A DNA stretch of 64,000 bases from Tetracentron sinense (GCA_015143295.1 CM026566.1:3645072-3709071); one strand, 5' to 3'. Positions 44,701 to 58,300 are shown, numbered from the stretch's first letter. Notes: generated by a model not told the origin, from the sequence alone. Numbers and translations: made by a program.

Positions 44701-45524
44701 ATCTCTCTTTATTCAGCAATGAGTCTCCTCCTCCCCAAGCCAGAAATTCTATATCTACTATTCAATGGATCCAACCTCTTCAAGGGACAATAAAGTTAAA
44801 CGTTGATGGAGCTTCTCAAGGTAATCCTGGGTTAGCTGGTGGAGGAGGTGTCATTCGTAACCATCATGGTGATATGTTAGCTTGTTTCTTTTCGTTTTAT
44901 GACAATTACACAAGCTTTGTTGCTGAAACTAGAGCCCTCCTGGATGGAATTTCTCTTTGTCATTCATTGGGTTATAATCAGATTGAGGTAGAGTCTAATT
45001 CTAAAATTCTTGTAGAAGCATGGAATGGTAATTGCCATTATCCTTGGACAGTTTGGTATTGGAACCAAAAAATTAGGAAAATCAACCATATATGCTCGTT
45101 CTTTACTCATATTTATAGAGAAGCAAATCAGGTTGCTGATTTTCTAGCTAATTATGGTTGTGATGTTTAGAGCTCGGGATTGGTCCCGTCTAATCAGGAT
45201 TGCCTTCTTCGTCTTAAGCCCTTATATTTCTGGACAAAGTGGGTGTTGGTAATATTAGATTTTCTTGAGTTGTATTGTGTTTATTTTGTTTGTATAGGGT
45301 TAGGGGTTTAATTCCCCCCCCCCTTTTTTATTTTGTTTCTTTTTAGGGGTAAGGTTTTATGTCCCTTTCGATTTCTTTGAGTTGGTAGGGATAAGGTTTT
45401 ATGGCCCCCCCCTTTTTCCTTATAGGGGTAAGGTTTTATATCCCCCCATTTTTTTTCTTATCTAATAAACAGGTAGGGGTCTGCCAAACCCCCCACTCCC
45501 TCTGAGTGGCTTAAAAAAAAAAAA
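41796..45524 (+). mobile_element. L1-type LINE, 5' truncated, with RNase H
   Basis: The left end falls in the last part of the endonuclease domain (SDHATILLEFGN). Reverse transcriptase follows: DSAPGPDGFSGHFFQSCWN, FRPISLCNFLYKIISH, the IDMSK box, GLRQGDPLSPPLF and the catalytic FADDILIF at about 43203-43226, then the LGVPLYKG and AGGRLILTKHVLSS region. After a Cys/His-rich stretch comes RNase H: VDGASQGNPG (44802-44831), FVAETRALLDGI and EANQVADFLAN, ending at 45170. ORF2 has about nine in-frame stops or shifts, the longest open parts being 42894-43613, 43707-44240 and 44655-45170. The 3' UTR has an internal minisatellite, AATAAA near 45464 and a poly-A of 12 (45513-45524). No target duplication was found. 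Confidence 0.85.
45290..45445 (+). repeat. Minisatellite in LINE 3' UTR
   Basis: Four units of about 45-55 bases, each TAGGGGTAAGGTTTTAT-like followed by a C-run and a T-run. The second copy in the tandem duplication lies at about 49432-49586. Confidence 0.8.
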
Positions 45525-45577
45525 GGAGTAGACATGCTTACTCATCAAAATACAAAATATAATGTTCTCTCTTTCTC

Positions 45578-45733
45578 TCAATAATCACCCTGAAAGGGCC
45601 AATAGTTTAAGTCTCTTGCCTCCTCCTGAGGCTCTACTACTGGCTTCATGTATAGCTCCTCCTCATCATAGTCCTCCTTTATCCAAGGACCCGGAGCATA
45701 GATGTTATGGGAAACATGTTCACCTACCGACAT
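45578..45733 (-). other. LTR micro-ORF, 51 codons (G, unit 1)
   Basis: Starts MSVGEHVSHNIYAPGPWIKE, continues with an acidic tail and ends LNYWPFQGDY. The APGPWIKEDY core corresponds to APGPWVEEEY in other families. Hairpin just upstream at 45744-45764. Confidence 0.5.
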
Positions 45734-47044
45734 AAAATGTACGGCTGAGCATGAAATACTCAGCATATACATACTACTAGTTAACAATGTTATAACAACA
45801 ATAATATCTCATGCGAGTAATTAAAAGAAATACAGTTCACAAATTATGCTTAAAACCAACATAGACATTCATTCATCAAATCTTATCTTTCGTGGAAAAC
45901 AAAACACCTACTATAGTTCTTATGAGTTCTTAGGAGCTTATGAGTTCTTGTGAGTTCCTTATGAGCTTATGAGCCTTGTGAGATTTCTTGTGAGCTTATG
46001 AGCCTTGTGAGATTTCTTATGAGACTTCCTTTCAAGATTCTTGTGAGCCAGAGATTAGTACCCTTAAAACCTGGGCTACAAACCTCCTTGACAACTCTTC
46101 AACTTATGAGAATTTATTGTAAGCAAGAGGTTAGTACCCTTAAACATGGGCTACTAATATCCTTGATAATCCTTCAACTTATGAGCATTTCTTATATCTT
46201 AACTTATGAGCAAAATGTTAGCACCCGAACTATCCTAGGCTACCAACATCCTTGACAATTCAACGTAATCATGCATTAGAGATCGTACTTGTATTTTCTT
46301 AGGAGTTTCATTTATTTATTTCAATTCTTGGTTCTTATGAGAAAACCTCGGTCAGGTAAAACGTAAAGTGTGTGGAGTGATTGTGAGCATCATCATGTAT
46401 ATATGGAAAAATTTAAACATTTCATATGGTTTCATACAAGACATATTATCATCGTAGTATACTTGAACAATTTCTTAAAACATGGGATATTCTCGTTCAT
46501 AGCATTTCGTCACACCTTTCCTGGCCATTAAGCCTATTTCATCACATCATACTTAAATTCATGGTATATAAAAAATTAATAATACTCACCTACTAGTATA
46601 ACCATATTCATCATTTTATTACCCTCAAATCTTAAACCCCCTATTTAATTTACTCATTTGAACATAATGTAGTTTACCCAAAATCCTACATATATTATTT
46701 GCATCATAACCTAGTTAGATGATAGGATGTTCTTACTATTTTCATTCAACTCATAGATTCAATCTCATTCCATCTTTGTATCATAGTAAAGCTAGATAAT
46801 AGTAGGTACTTACCTCTTGATCACTTCCTATGTTGGAGAAAAATAGTAGAATCCCAACTTGATTGAGGAAGATCATTCCTGGATTTGTGCTTCACTTGAT
46901 CTTAAATCCAAAACCCTCTTTGGAAATCCCCCAAATCTTCTCCTTCTTCTTCTAAGAACTTTATTTAGGTTTAGGTAACCCAAAACCCTCCAAATGATCT
47001 CTTATTTATAGGCAAAGGGGTAAAAACCCTAAAAAATCACGCGT

Positions 47045-47200
47045 CTATGATCGTTCGTAGACTTCCTACGATCGATTGTAGGTTGTCCAGAGATTTTGCC
47101 CAGTTTCTAGGACTCTACGATCATTCGTAGCATATCTACGACCATTCGTAACTCTCCTACGATCGTTCGTAGGTTGTTTACGATCGTTTGTAACTTTGAC
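47045..47200. repeat. Palindrome array CTACGATCGTTCGTAG in LTR G
   Basis: About seven units built from CTACGA/TCGTAG arms around ATCG or ATTCG-type cores. 31 bases from the TATA box. Repeated in the second unit (about 51186-51340) and in the 5' LTR (about 60850-61000) with base changes. Confidence 0.8.
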
Positions 47201-47704
47201 TGAAAGTTTCCATATTTTTACGCTTTTGTATTTTGACCTTAACTTTTGACTCATTTATCAGATTTTGAGGGTGTAACTTGCATTGGACTCGTCATTCAAA
47301 GGAGAACAATTTTGTGTCTAATGGCCAAGTCCTAATTCTGAGTTTGTAATTACCTAAATAGGCTCTAAAGCTGACTGGTTTGGAAATGGATTTCAGCAAC
47401 CCATATTTTCAGCTGATTTGACTCCGGAAATCGGACGTTACCCTATCTTAGACTGAGAATATGAAAAAATGGTAACCATGAACCTTGAAGAGGTTTTAAT
47501 TACCTTTCTAAAAATTCAAGAATCACTCGATTCCGATCAGCGGTGAGAAAACTAAAGCTACTTAAAGTTGAGGGTAATGCTAAAGCATAACCTTAGTTGA
47601 CACTTAGAGTATTCTATACTCTTACTCCTTCATCCCAGCCACCCATAACTTAAGAAAATAATCATAAGGCTTTAATACATTCTACAAAGATCCGGGGTTC
47701 TACA

Positions 47705-48493
47705 TCCTTCCCTCCTTACAGAAATTTTATCCTCGAAATTGGAACGATACAGATAGATAATAAGGAACAAAATTTTTCATGAAACATCAGTTATACAAAC
47801 AAATGAGGGTATTTTTTCCTTACTTCGCTTTTCGCTCCCATATGGCTTCTTCCACCGAATGTTGTTGCCACCTAACGAGAACCAAGATAATAACCTTGTT
47901 GAGCAAAACTTGATCTCTTTGGTTCAAAATCTGAACGGTTGTTCCACCAATGTGAGATCTTCTCAGACTTCCAATGGATCTAGGTCGATCACATGAGAAG
48001 GATCCGGAATTTACTTCTGAAGCATGGACACGTGGAATACGTTGTGAACCGCCACCATATGAGTGGGTAGAGTAACCCGATAAGAACCCTCACCAACTCT
48101 AGTGATGATCTCAAACGGACCCACATATCTCAGGTTGAGCTTTCCTCTTTTGTCAAACCTCATAACACCCTTTGTCAGCAAAACCTTAATGAATGCCACA
48201 TCATCAACGTAGAATTCAAGATCTCACCTACGGGTGTCGACATAGCTCTTCTGCCTATCCTGAGCCGTCTTCAATCTTTCCCTGATAATCTTGATCTTAT
48301 CAGTGGCCTGCTCGATCAACTTAGAGCCCAATATCTTTCTCTCTCCAACTTTATCTCGGTATAGAGGAGATCTACAACTTTGACCATACAAGGCCTCGAA
48401 AGGTACCATTTGGATACTTGCTTGATAACTGTTATTATAGGCAAACTCAACTAATGACAAGTGATCCTCCCAACTGCCTTTGAAATCCAACAT
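47705..48493 (-). pseudogene. Integrase C-terminal part of element G (unit 1)
   Basis: Minus-strand reading: polypurine tract next to 47704, integrase tail, GVMRFDKRGKLNLRYVGPFE, HNVFHVSMLQK, and RERLKTAQDRQKSYVDTRR, ending at the duplication seam. Broken fossil; same content as 51846-52635. Confidence 0.8.
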
Positions 48494-49665
48494 CCTTTTG
48501 TTATTCGTTGTTATTGTTGTAATTCTGGAAATATTGAATCTGCGTCTCACCTTCTTTCTCACAGTGATATTGTAGTTAATATTTGAAGTTTTTTTGGTAG
48601 ATCCTGTTCTATTGTTTTGCAGCCAAGTGATTCCATCCAATGTCTTCTTAGACGATGGTTCAGAGCCTATGCAAGGAATCACAATGTACTTTTTATATAC
48701 TCACTCAGCTCATCATTGGGAATTTAGAAGGAGGATGCTCAAGAAGATTCAAAAATGTTTGGAAGCCTCCAGACATTATCATTGGTAGAATAAAAGTGTG
48801 GCTTATGGAGTTGGGCAAATTACCTTTTAAACAAAGATTGGATCTCTCTTTATTCAGCAATGAGTCTCCTCCTCCCCAAGCCAGAAATTCTATATCTACT
48901 ATTCAATGGATCCAACCTCTTCAAGGGACAATAAAGTTAAACGTTTGATGGAGCTTCTCAAGGTAATCCTGGGTTAGCTGTGGAGGAGGGTGTCATTCGT
49001 AACCATCATGGTGATATGTTAGCTTGTTTCTTTTCGTTTTATGACAATTACACAAGCTTTGTTGCTGAAACTAGAGCCCTCCTGGATGGAATTTCTCTTT
49101 GTCATTCTATGGGTTATAATCAGATTGAGGTAGAGTCTAATTCTAAAATTCTTGTAGAAGCATGGAATGGTAATTGCCATTATCCTTGGACAGTTTGGTA
49201 TTGGAACCAAAAAATTAGGAAAATCAACCATATATGCTCGTTCTTACTCATATTTATAGAGAAGCAAATCAGGTTGCTGATTTTCTAGCTAATTATGGTT
49301 GTGATGTTTAGAGCTCGGGATTGGTCCCGTCTAATCAGGATTGCCTTCTTCGTCTTAAGCCCTTATATTTCTGGACAAAGTGGGTGTTGGTAATATTAGA
49401 TTTTCTTGAGTTGTATTGTGTTTATTTTGTTTGTATAGGGTTAGGGGTTTAATTCCCCCCCCCCTTTTTTATTTTGTTTCTTTTTAGGGGTAAGGTTTTA
49501 TGTCCCTTTCGATTTCTTTGAGTTGGTAGGGATAAGGTTTTATGGCCCCCCCCTTTTTCCTTATAGGGGTAAGGTTTTATATCCCCCCATTTTTTTTCTT
49601 ATCTAATAAACAGGTAGGGGTCTGCCAAACCCCCCACTCCCTCTGAGTGGCTTAAAAAAAAAAAA

Positions 49666-51845
49666 GGAGTAGACATGCTTACTCATCAAATACAAAATAT
49701 AATGTTCTCTCTTTCTCTCAATAATCACCCTGAAAGGGCCAATAGTTTAAGTCTCTTGCCTCCTCCTGAGGCTCTACTACTGGCTTCATGTATAGCTCCT
49801 CCTCATCATAGTCCTCCTTTATCCAAGGACCCGGAGCATAGATGTTATGGGAAACATGTTCACCTACCGACATAAAATGTACGGCTGAGCATGAAATACT
49901 CAGCATATACATACTACTAGTTAACAATGTTATAACAACAATAATATCTCATGCGAGTAATTAAAAGAAATACAGTTCACAAATTATGCTTAAAACCAAC
50001 ATAGACATTCATTCATCAAATCTTATCTTTCGTGGAAAACAAAACACCTACTATAGTTCTTATGAGTTCTTAGGAGCTTATGAGTTCTTGTGAGTTCCTT
50101 ATGAGCTTATGAGCCTTGTGAGATTTCTTGTGAGCTTATGAGCCTTGTGAGATTTCTTATGAGACTTCCTTTCAAGATTCTTGTGAGCCAGAGATTAGTA
50201 CCCTTAAAACCTGGGCTACAAACCTCCTTGACAACTCTTCAACTTATGAGAATTTATTGTAAGCAAGAGGTTAGTACCCTTAAACATGGGCTACTAATAT
50301 CCTTGATAATCCTTCAACTTATGAGCATTTCTTATATCTTAACTTATGAGCAAATGTTAGCACCCGAACTATCCTAGGCTACCAACATCCTTGACAATTC
50401 AACGTAATCATGCATTAGAGATCGTACTTGTATTTTCTTAGGAGTTTCATTTATTTATTTCAATTCTTGGTTCTTATGAGAAAACCTCGGTCAGGTAAAA
50501 CGTAAAGTGTGTGGAGTGATTGTGAGCATCATCATGTATATATGGAAAAATTTAAACATTTCATATGGTTTCATACAAGACATATTATCATCGTAGTATA
50601 CTTGAACAATTTCTTAAAACATGGGATATTCTCGTTCATAGCATTTCGTCACACCTTTCCTGGCCATTAAGCCTATTTCATCACATCATACTTAAATTCA
50701 TGGTATATAAAAAATTAATAATACTCACCTACTAGTATAACCATATTCATCATTTTATTACCCTCAAATCTTAAACCCCCTATTTAATTTACTCATTTGA
50801 ACATAATGTAGTTTACCCAAAATCCTACATATATTATTTGCATCATAACCTAGTTAGATGATAGGATGTTCTTACTATTTTCATTCAACTCATAGATTCA
50901 ATCTCATTCCATCTTTGTATCATAGTAAAGCTAGATAATAGTAGGTACTTACCTCTTGATCACTTCCTATGTTGGAGAAAAATAGTAGAATCCCAACTTG
51001 ATTGAGGAAGATCATTCCTGGATTTGTGCTTCACTTGATCTTAAATCCAAAACCCTCTTTGGAAATCCCCCAAATCTTCTCCTTCTTCTTCTAAGAACTT
51101 TATTTAGGTTTAGGTAACCCAAAACCCTCCAAATGATCTCTTATTTATAGGCAAAGGGGTAAAAACCCTAAAAAATCACGCGTCTATGATCGTTCGTAGA
51201 CTTCCTACGATCGATTGTAGGTTGTCCAGAGATTTTGCCCAGTTTCTAGGACTCTACGATCATTCGTAGCATATCTACGACCATTCGTAACTCTCCTACG
51301 ATCGTTCGTAGGTTGTTTACGATCGTTTGTAACTTTGACTGAAAGTTTCCATATTTTTACGCTTTTGTATTTTGACCTTAACTTTTGACTCATTTATCAG
51401 ATTTTGAGGGTGTAACTTGCATTGGACTCGTCATTCAAAGGAGAACAATTTTGTGTCTAATGGCCAAGTCCTAATTCTGAGTTTGTAATTACCTAAATAG
51501 GCTCTAAAGCTGACTGGTTTGGAAATGGATTTCAGCAACCCATATTTTCAGCTGATTTGACTCCGGAAATCGGACGTTTACCCTATCTTAGACTGAGAAT
51601 ATGAAAAAATGGTAACCATGAACCTTGAAGAGGTTTTAATTACCTTTCTAAAAATTCAAGAATCACTCGATTCCGATCAGCGGTGAGAAAACTAAAGCTA
51701 CTTAAAGTTGAGGGTAATGCTAAAGCATAACCTTAGTTGACACTTAGAGTATTCTATACTCTTACTCCTTCATCCCAGCCACCCATAACTTAAGAAAATA
51801 ATCATAAGGCTTTTAATACATTCTACAAAGATCCGGGGTTCTACA
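49666..51845 (-). mobile_element. 3' LTR of element G, partial (duplication unit 2)
   Basis: Second copy of the LTR, edge at 51845. Holds the same parts as unit 1, with the hairpin at 49884-49904 and the array at about 51186-51340. Confidence 0.85.
49718..49873 (-). other. LTR micro-ORF, 51 codons (G, unit 2)
   Basis: Same product as the frame at 45578-45733. Confidence 0.5.
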
Positions 51846-54800
51846 TCCTTCCCTCCTTACAGAAATTTTATCCTCGAAATTGGAACGATACAGATAGATA
51901 ATAAGGAACAAAATTTTTCATGAAAACATCAGTTATACAAACAAATGAGGGTATTTTTTCCTTACTTCGCTTTTCGCTCCCATATGGCTTCTTCCACCGA
52001 ATGTTGTTGCCACCTAACGAGAACCAAGATAATAACCTTGTTGAGCAAAACTTGATCTCTTTGGTTCAAAATCTGAACGGTTGTTCCACCAATGTGAGAT
52101 CTTCTCAGACTTCCAATGGATCTAGGTCGATCACATGAGAAGGATCCGGAATTTACTTCTGAAGCATGGACACGTGGAATACGTTGTGAACCGCCACCAT
52201 ATGAGTGGGTAGAGTAACCCGATAAGAACCCTCACCAACTCTAGTGATGATCTCAAACGGACCCACATATCTCAGGTTGAGCTTTCCTCTTTTGTCAAAC
52301 CTCATAACACCCTTTGTCAGCAAAACCTTAATGAATGCCACATCATCAACGTAGAATTCAAGATCTCACCTACGGGTGTCGACATAGCTCTTCTGCCTAT
52401 CCTGAGCCGTCTTCAATCTTTCCCTGATAATCTTGATCTTATCAGTGGCCTGCTCGATCAACTTAGAGCCCAATATCTTTCTCTCTCCAACTTTATCTCG
52501 GTATAGAGGAGATCTACAACTTTGACCATACAAGGCCTCGAAAGGTACCATTTGGATACTTGCTTGATAACTGTTATTATAGGCAAACTCAACTAATGAC
52601 AAGTGATCCTCCCAACTGCCTTTGAAATCCAACATACAAGCTCGGAGCATGTCCTCTATAATTTGGTTCACCCTCTCAGTCTGCTCATCTGTCTGAGGAT
52701 GAAAGGCGGTGCTAAAATCCAAATGGGAGCCCATAGCGCTCTAGAAGCTCTTCTAGAACTTGGAAGTGAATCTCGGATCTCGATCTGATACAATGCTCAC
52801 TGGCACCTCGTACAACCGAACCACTTCTTTGATGTATAGTGCTGCAAGTTGGTTTGAGTTGAACGTAGTCCGATATAGTAAGAAATGGACGGACTTCGTT
52901 AGATGGTCAACCACCGCTCAAATGGCATCTGAGTTCTTTGCCGTCCTTAGTAATCCAACAATGAAATCCATGGAGATGTTTTCCTACTTCCACTCGGGAA
53001 TCGGAAGGGATTGAAAAAGATCTGTTGGCCTCATATGGTCGGCCTTCACCTGTTAGCACACTAAGTATTTCAACATATACTCAGGAATTTTCCTCTTCAT
53101 GTTTTGCCACCAATAGTGCCTCTTCAAGTTTTGGTACATCTTTGTACCACCAAGATGCATAGTGTACTTAGATCGGTGAGCTTCATCTAAGATCCCGCTC
53201 TTCAATTCCGTATCCGCAAGAACATATAACTTTCCTTTAAATGTGATTGCTCCATTACCATTCAAAGAGAACTTATCACTCCTCTTGCTAATCGCCTTAT
53301 CTCTGTAAGCAAGTAGCTCCGCATCCGAATCCTGCAACTCCCAGATCTGAACTTGGATATAAGGCTTGACTATAAGGTTAGCCATTATTGGCCCAAAGGG
53401 AAGAAAAACTGAAGCTGGTATCGAGGTTTGCCATGACCTCCAACATCTTCCACTCATGAATCATCATGTGAGCTACCAGTCCAGTAGGTTTCCTGCTCAA
53501 TGTGTCTACCACCACATTAGCCTTACCCGGATGGTACTGGATTGAACACTCATAGTCCTTCAAGAATTCCATCCATCGATGCTGTCGCATATTCAATTCC
53601 TTTTGGGAAAACAAGTATTTTAGGCTTTTGTGATCCGTGAAAACATTAAACTCTTCCCCATAAAGGTGATGCCGCCAAATCTTTAACGTGAATACCACCA
53701 CGACCAACTCCAAGTAATGAGTAGGATAGTTCTTTTTATGTTCCTTCAATTATCGGGAAGCATAGGCGATGACATTCCCACGCTGCATAAGAACACATCT
53801 TAACCCGATATTTAAGGCATAACTACAAACCACGAAACCTCCACTCCCAGATGGCATTGTAAGAATGGGGGCCATAGTAAGCTTCTCCTTCAACTCTGTA
53901 GAGCTCGCTTCACACTTATTGCTCCAAGCGAACTTGGCATTCTTCCGTGTCAAATACGTGAGTGGTGTCGTTAAGCTGGAGAATCCCTCTACAAATCTCC
54001 TATAGTATCCTGGCAAATCGAGGAAATTGCGTATCTCAGTAGCACTCCTAGGCCTCTCTCATTTCATAATTGCTGGGTCTACTGAAATACCCTCGGCAGA
54101 TACCACGTGGCTAAGGAATGCCACTTTTTCCAACCAAAATTCGTACTTACTCAACTTGGCATATAGTCTATGCTCTCGAAGAGTCTCAAGTGTAAGGCAA
54201 AGGTCTCGATCATGATCCTCCTGTGTCGAGGAATACACTAAGATATCATCGACAAATACAATTACGTACTGATTGAGGAAAGGTATGAACACTCGATTCA
54301 TCAGATCCATAAATGTAGCCGGTGCATTCGTCAGACCAAAAGGCATAATTAGGAACTCGTAGTGCCTGTACTGAGTCCTAAAGGTAGTCTTTGGAATATC
54401 TTTAGCCTTAATCTTTAACTGATGATAGCCTAATCAGAGATCAATCTTGGAGAAGAACCTTGCTCCCTTCAGTCGGTCAAACAAATCATCTATCTGTGAC
54501 AAGTGATAACGATTTTTGATGGGGACTTTGTTCAATTGCCTATAGTCGATGCACATCCTCACCGATCCATCCTTCTTCACGAAGAGTATTGGTGCTCCCC
54601 ATGGTGACACACTTTGTCAGATGAAATCAAGCTGTAGTAATTCTTCTATATGCTCCTTCAACTCTTTTAGTACAATTGGGGGCATCCTGTACGGAGCTTT
54701 AGAAATTGGAGCCATTCCCGAGGCAAGCTCTATTACAAACTCTATCTCCCTATCTGGAAGCAAACCTAGCAAGTCCTTAGGGAATACGTCCAAATACTCA

Positions 54801-55250
54801 CTCACAACTGGGATGGCTGAAGAGTCTTGTGCCTCTAGATTCGAGAGATTGAGAGCTGCCAAACGGGCTATGTCTCTCCTTTGTAGCCCCCGAAAGTAAA
54901 ATGGTTTAACACCTTTCGGTTTGAAATCCACCCTCTTCTTGAAGCAAACCACATACCCGTGGTGTGCGACAAGCCAATCCATCCCGAGAATAACATCAAA
55001 GTCTAGGTCTTGGAACTCAAGGATGACAGATCGATCGGCAACTCATGCAGCCCAACTTGGACTATACGATCCCAGTATCCTCTATCTGTCTCAACTGAGT
55101 TGCCAAGCGGAGTTGAAATGGTCAACTCCTGACGTAGATGACTCGGCTCAGAAGAGAAGCCCTTGGCGAAGCTGGGTGACACAAATGAATGTGTCAATCC
55201 CATGTCGATCAACACCCGAGCTAAACACTCGTTCACTAGTAAAGCGCTTG
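51846..55250 (-). pseudogene. Pol of element G: protease to integrase (fossil)
   Basis: Minus-strand order from right to left: protease (about 55003-55250, ARVLIDMGLTHSFVSPSF), protease-RT linker with DVFPKDLLGLLPDREIEF (54617-54982), reverse transcriptase (about 54050-54600, [30 protein letters not shown]), RNase H (53378-54016, [29 protein letters not shown]), integrase zinc-binding part (53053-53300) and core plus tail (51846-52980, FHPQTDEQTERVNQIIEDML, NNSYQASIQM). Same lineage as A but a distinct family. Broken in many places. Confidence 0.8.
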
Positions 55251-55369
55251 TACATTATTATTAATTAAAGTTAATAATTTCCAGAACACACATAGAGTAT
55301 AGGTAGCATGATATACACATAAGCAAACATATATGATATAATACCCATCAATTTATACTTCAAGAATTT

Positions 55370-58300
55370 ACAATTGTTGCGTACCTTGTACAACATCATC
55401 AGATGCATGTGTGTCCCTTTCCGTCAAGGCAAAGACCCGGCCCTGGTTTGCCTTGCGAGGCTGTGGTGTGGGCTGTGTGGGTCGTGAGGGTCTAGATGAA
55501 GAAGGCTGTGAAGACCCCTACTAAGAAGTTTGCCTAACTGGGGGCCTTCTTCCCTGAGGCTGGGTGGGCTATAATTGCCTACGACGGCAATACCTGATCA
55601 TGTGATTCACATCTCCACAGTAAAAACTGTTGGACATATATGCCCTCGAAAGCCAATAAGAGACTTTTCTATGTTGATTAGATAAACATCATATTCACAC
55701 AACCAACTATAAAGGGTATTTATATTAACTACTGTCTCATATGATGATGACATAAAGTTCCATAGGTAACATTGTAGGAAAATCATGCAAAGGTTGCGAG
55801 GAGATATGATTTTCCGGTTCCTTGTAAACCTAATATTGTTCGAAGCCTCTAGAGTACTGGTTGGGCGCCGTACTTCATCATGGCTTGCACATGTGTAGTT
55901 CTATGAGATAGTGTGATGAATCTCATTCACAGAGAGTGGTGACTCTTGACTAACATGTGAGTATATGTAGCAAGTACATAATACTGAACGGGGTCACTAG
56001 TGGATACCCTATGGAATACACTGTCAGATTGTATTAGGGTTATCCATTTGACAAATTGTCCTTAGACCTGAGAGGTTAACATTTTCTCAGACATTTGTCT
56101 ATATGGCTTTGATGTGCCAATCGGCAATGTCCAATACACAGGACTAACTCCGGGTACGTTGGGTCATGTACACTATGTTTGGAGAAGTGTGTAAACACTC
56201 AATAAGGAATCCACAACTCCTTAATTGGAGATAATGATATCAAGGTGATACTTGTTGAACTGAACTATTAAATCCAGTACTGGTGCTTTTCGGTAAAATG
56301 GTCTTTATCGAAGTTGATATTTTTAATATGGAAAAGTATATATAAATATATATGTCAGTTCTTTTCTAATGTTTTCTTCAAAAGTATTTTGGAGGTTCAG
56401 TTCAATGAAAAGTAATCATGAGAAAGAGTTCTATTCATAAGCTAGGGACTAAGACAGTGGAATAGTTCCAATCCCGGAAGCTTACATGTGATATCGGAAT
56501 GTGGAAGGATTTATTTGTAAATATATTGTGAGATGGTACTTACAAGCAATTCTCTAATTTCTGGAGGTTAATCACATTGTGTTAATGGACATTAATTGTG
56601 ATTGGTGGAAGTCCAGGGACTTAGATAACATTCTATGATCCTAATGGAGTTTTAGGAAAGGTGTTTCCTAGTAACAATGCTTCAACCAAAAAGGTGAAGT
56701 ACTTGGTCCCACAACCGGAAATAGGAGATCCCTTTAGATCCCACACACAAGGACCTTCTTAAAGTATTTAATTTAATTTATAATTAAATTAATTAATTTC
56801 TCTAAGTAATCACTATATGGCATAGTGAAGCTCTAAAAGGTGGAATCACATTAGATGTGAAAAACCAAATGGGTAGGACCCATTGGGAATTATTATAAAA
56901 GAATAATTCAAGTGACCAAGAGGGTTTTGGAAACCCTTTAGGCGTGTAAGGTGGGACGCCCACTTGATGGAGGAAGTTTTATTTTAATTAATTTCTAATT
57001 AATTAACACCTTATTGGATAAGGTTAGTTAGTTAGTTAGTTACTAATTAAAGATTCCCTAATTGTTAGGGATTCCATTAGTTAGTTACTAATTCAAGATT
57101 CCTTATTGGATAAGGATAAGATTAGTTACTAATGGATAAGGTTGGTTTCTTTTAAGATTAATCCTAATTGGATTAGGAGAATAATCAATAAAGGAAACTA
57201 TTGAGGAATCCTAATTGGATTAGGATAAGGTTAATGAATTATAATTGGATTACAATTCAAGCAACCAAAAGAGAACTTATATATAGGATTGGATGTCCAG
57301 CCCTTTAATATACATAATTCTCCAGAATTTTTTTTTTCTCCCTCTCCTAAAAAACCTCACACCCTCCCCTCTCTCTCCTTGAGGTGTACGGTCACACCCA
57401 TCTCTCTCTTCTTTTGTCTTCTTGATTGGATCTTGAGGAAAAGCAAGAATTTATCTTGTTCATCAAGAAAGGTTCTTGATCAATAAAGATTGGATCTTTA
57501 TTCAAGATTCCTAGAGCTGAAAATTTGGAAGGGCCATTAGCTTCCATTAGAGAAAGCTTTAAAGGAAAAAGAAGGTTCGTGTGAATCGACAGGAGACTTG
57601 ACACTTGTGAAGTTTTGCGAGTACTATTCTAACGTGGATTTGACTTAACAATTTCAAAGTCGCAAAGGTGAATGTTATTCTAACCTTCATTGAATAAAAT
57701 CAATTAGAATCTTAGTCAGATCTTGGGATTAGATGTATGCCCCCCAAGAACTGTGTTTCTAAAATTAAAAAGAGGCATACTTTCAAAAACACCCACCTAA
57801 AAGTTTGCGACACTCTCCGGTCTTGTGTCTTTGGCCACAATAAGGGCATTCCTCAAATGATGATGAGGATGTAGGTGGCACATTTTGGGTGACCTGTGAA
57901 AAAGCAGAGCGAGGCACCTGTGTAGCAGTCGGTCGAGATGCCTGTGGTACTAAGGGAGGCCTCTTTGACTACCTTAGCTTGGTTGCTTGATATGGGGCTA
58001 TCCTAGCCCTCTTCTCCAGTGGCCCCGAGCCACTAGACTGGCCTCGAGTCATCTCTCTGCTCTTGAAGAATTCTTCTCAGCAAGCTTCACCTTGCTCACA
58101 ACCTCTCCCCAGGTGCCCACTTGGAACATCAAGACCCGGTCTCGAATGGAGTCTTTTAGTCTCCTCTCAAACTTTCTGACTTGCATATTTTCTGAGCAAT
58201 CAAATGTGGTGCAAATCGGGACAACTCCACGAATGTGGCCTCGTAATCTGCCACAGACATATTCCCCTACATTAAGGTAAGAAACTCCACCTCCTTCTGT

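Larger units (their letters stand above)
45525..47704 (-). mobile_element. 3' LTR of element G, partial (duplication unit 1)
   Basis: Minus-strand LTR whose 5' edge (TGTAGAACCCCGG) is at 47704 next to a polypurine tract. The outer end is replaced by the LINE poly-A. Contains a micro-ORF (45578-45733), hairpin (45744-45764), hairpin repeats (about 46030-46260), donor-like CAAGAG|GTAAGTACC near 46810, TATAAATA (47003-47010) and a TACGATCGTTCGTAG array (about 47045-47200). Confidence 0.85.
44349..48493 (+). repeat. Unit 1 of a 4.14-kb direct tandem duplication
   Basis: Spans the end of LINE ORF2, the LINE tail, the minus-strand LTR of element G and part of G integrase. The next 4142 bases repeat it almost exactly. 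The seam at 48493/48494 joins integrase (AACAT) to LINE sequence (CCTTTTG). Differences seen are few and mostly single-base length changes. Confidence 0.95.
48494..52635 (+). repeat. Unit 2 of the 4.14-kb tandem duplication
   Basis: Repeats 44349-48493 in the same orientation: LINE tail 48494-49665 (poly-A 49654-49665), LTR G 49666-51845, integrase 51846-52635. The rest of G pol continues from here, so this unit holds the original right-hand junction and unit 1 the original left-hand one. Confidence 0.95.
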
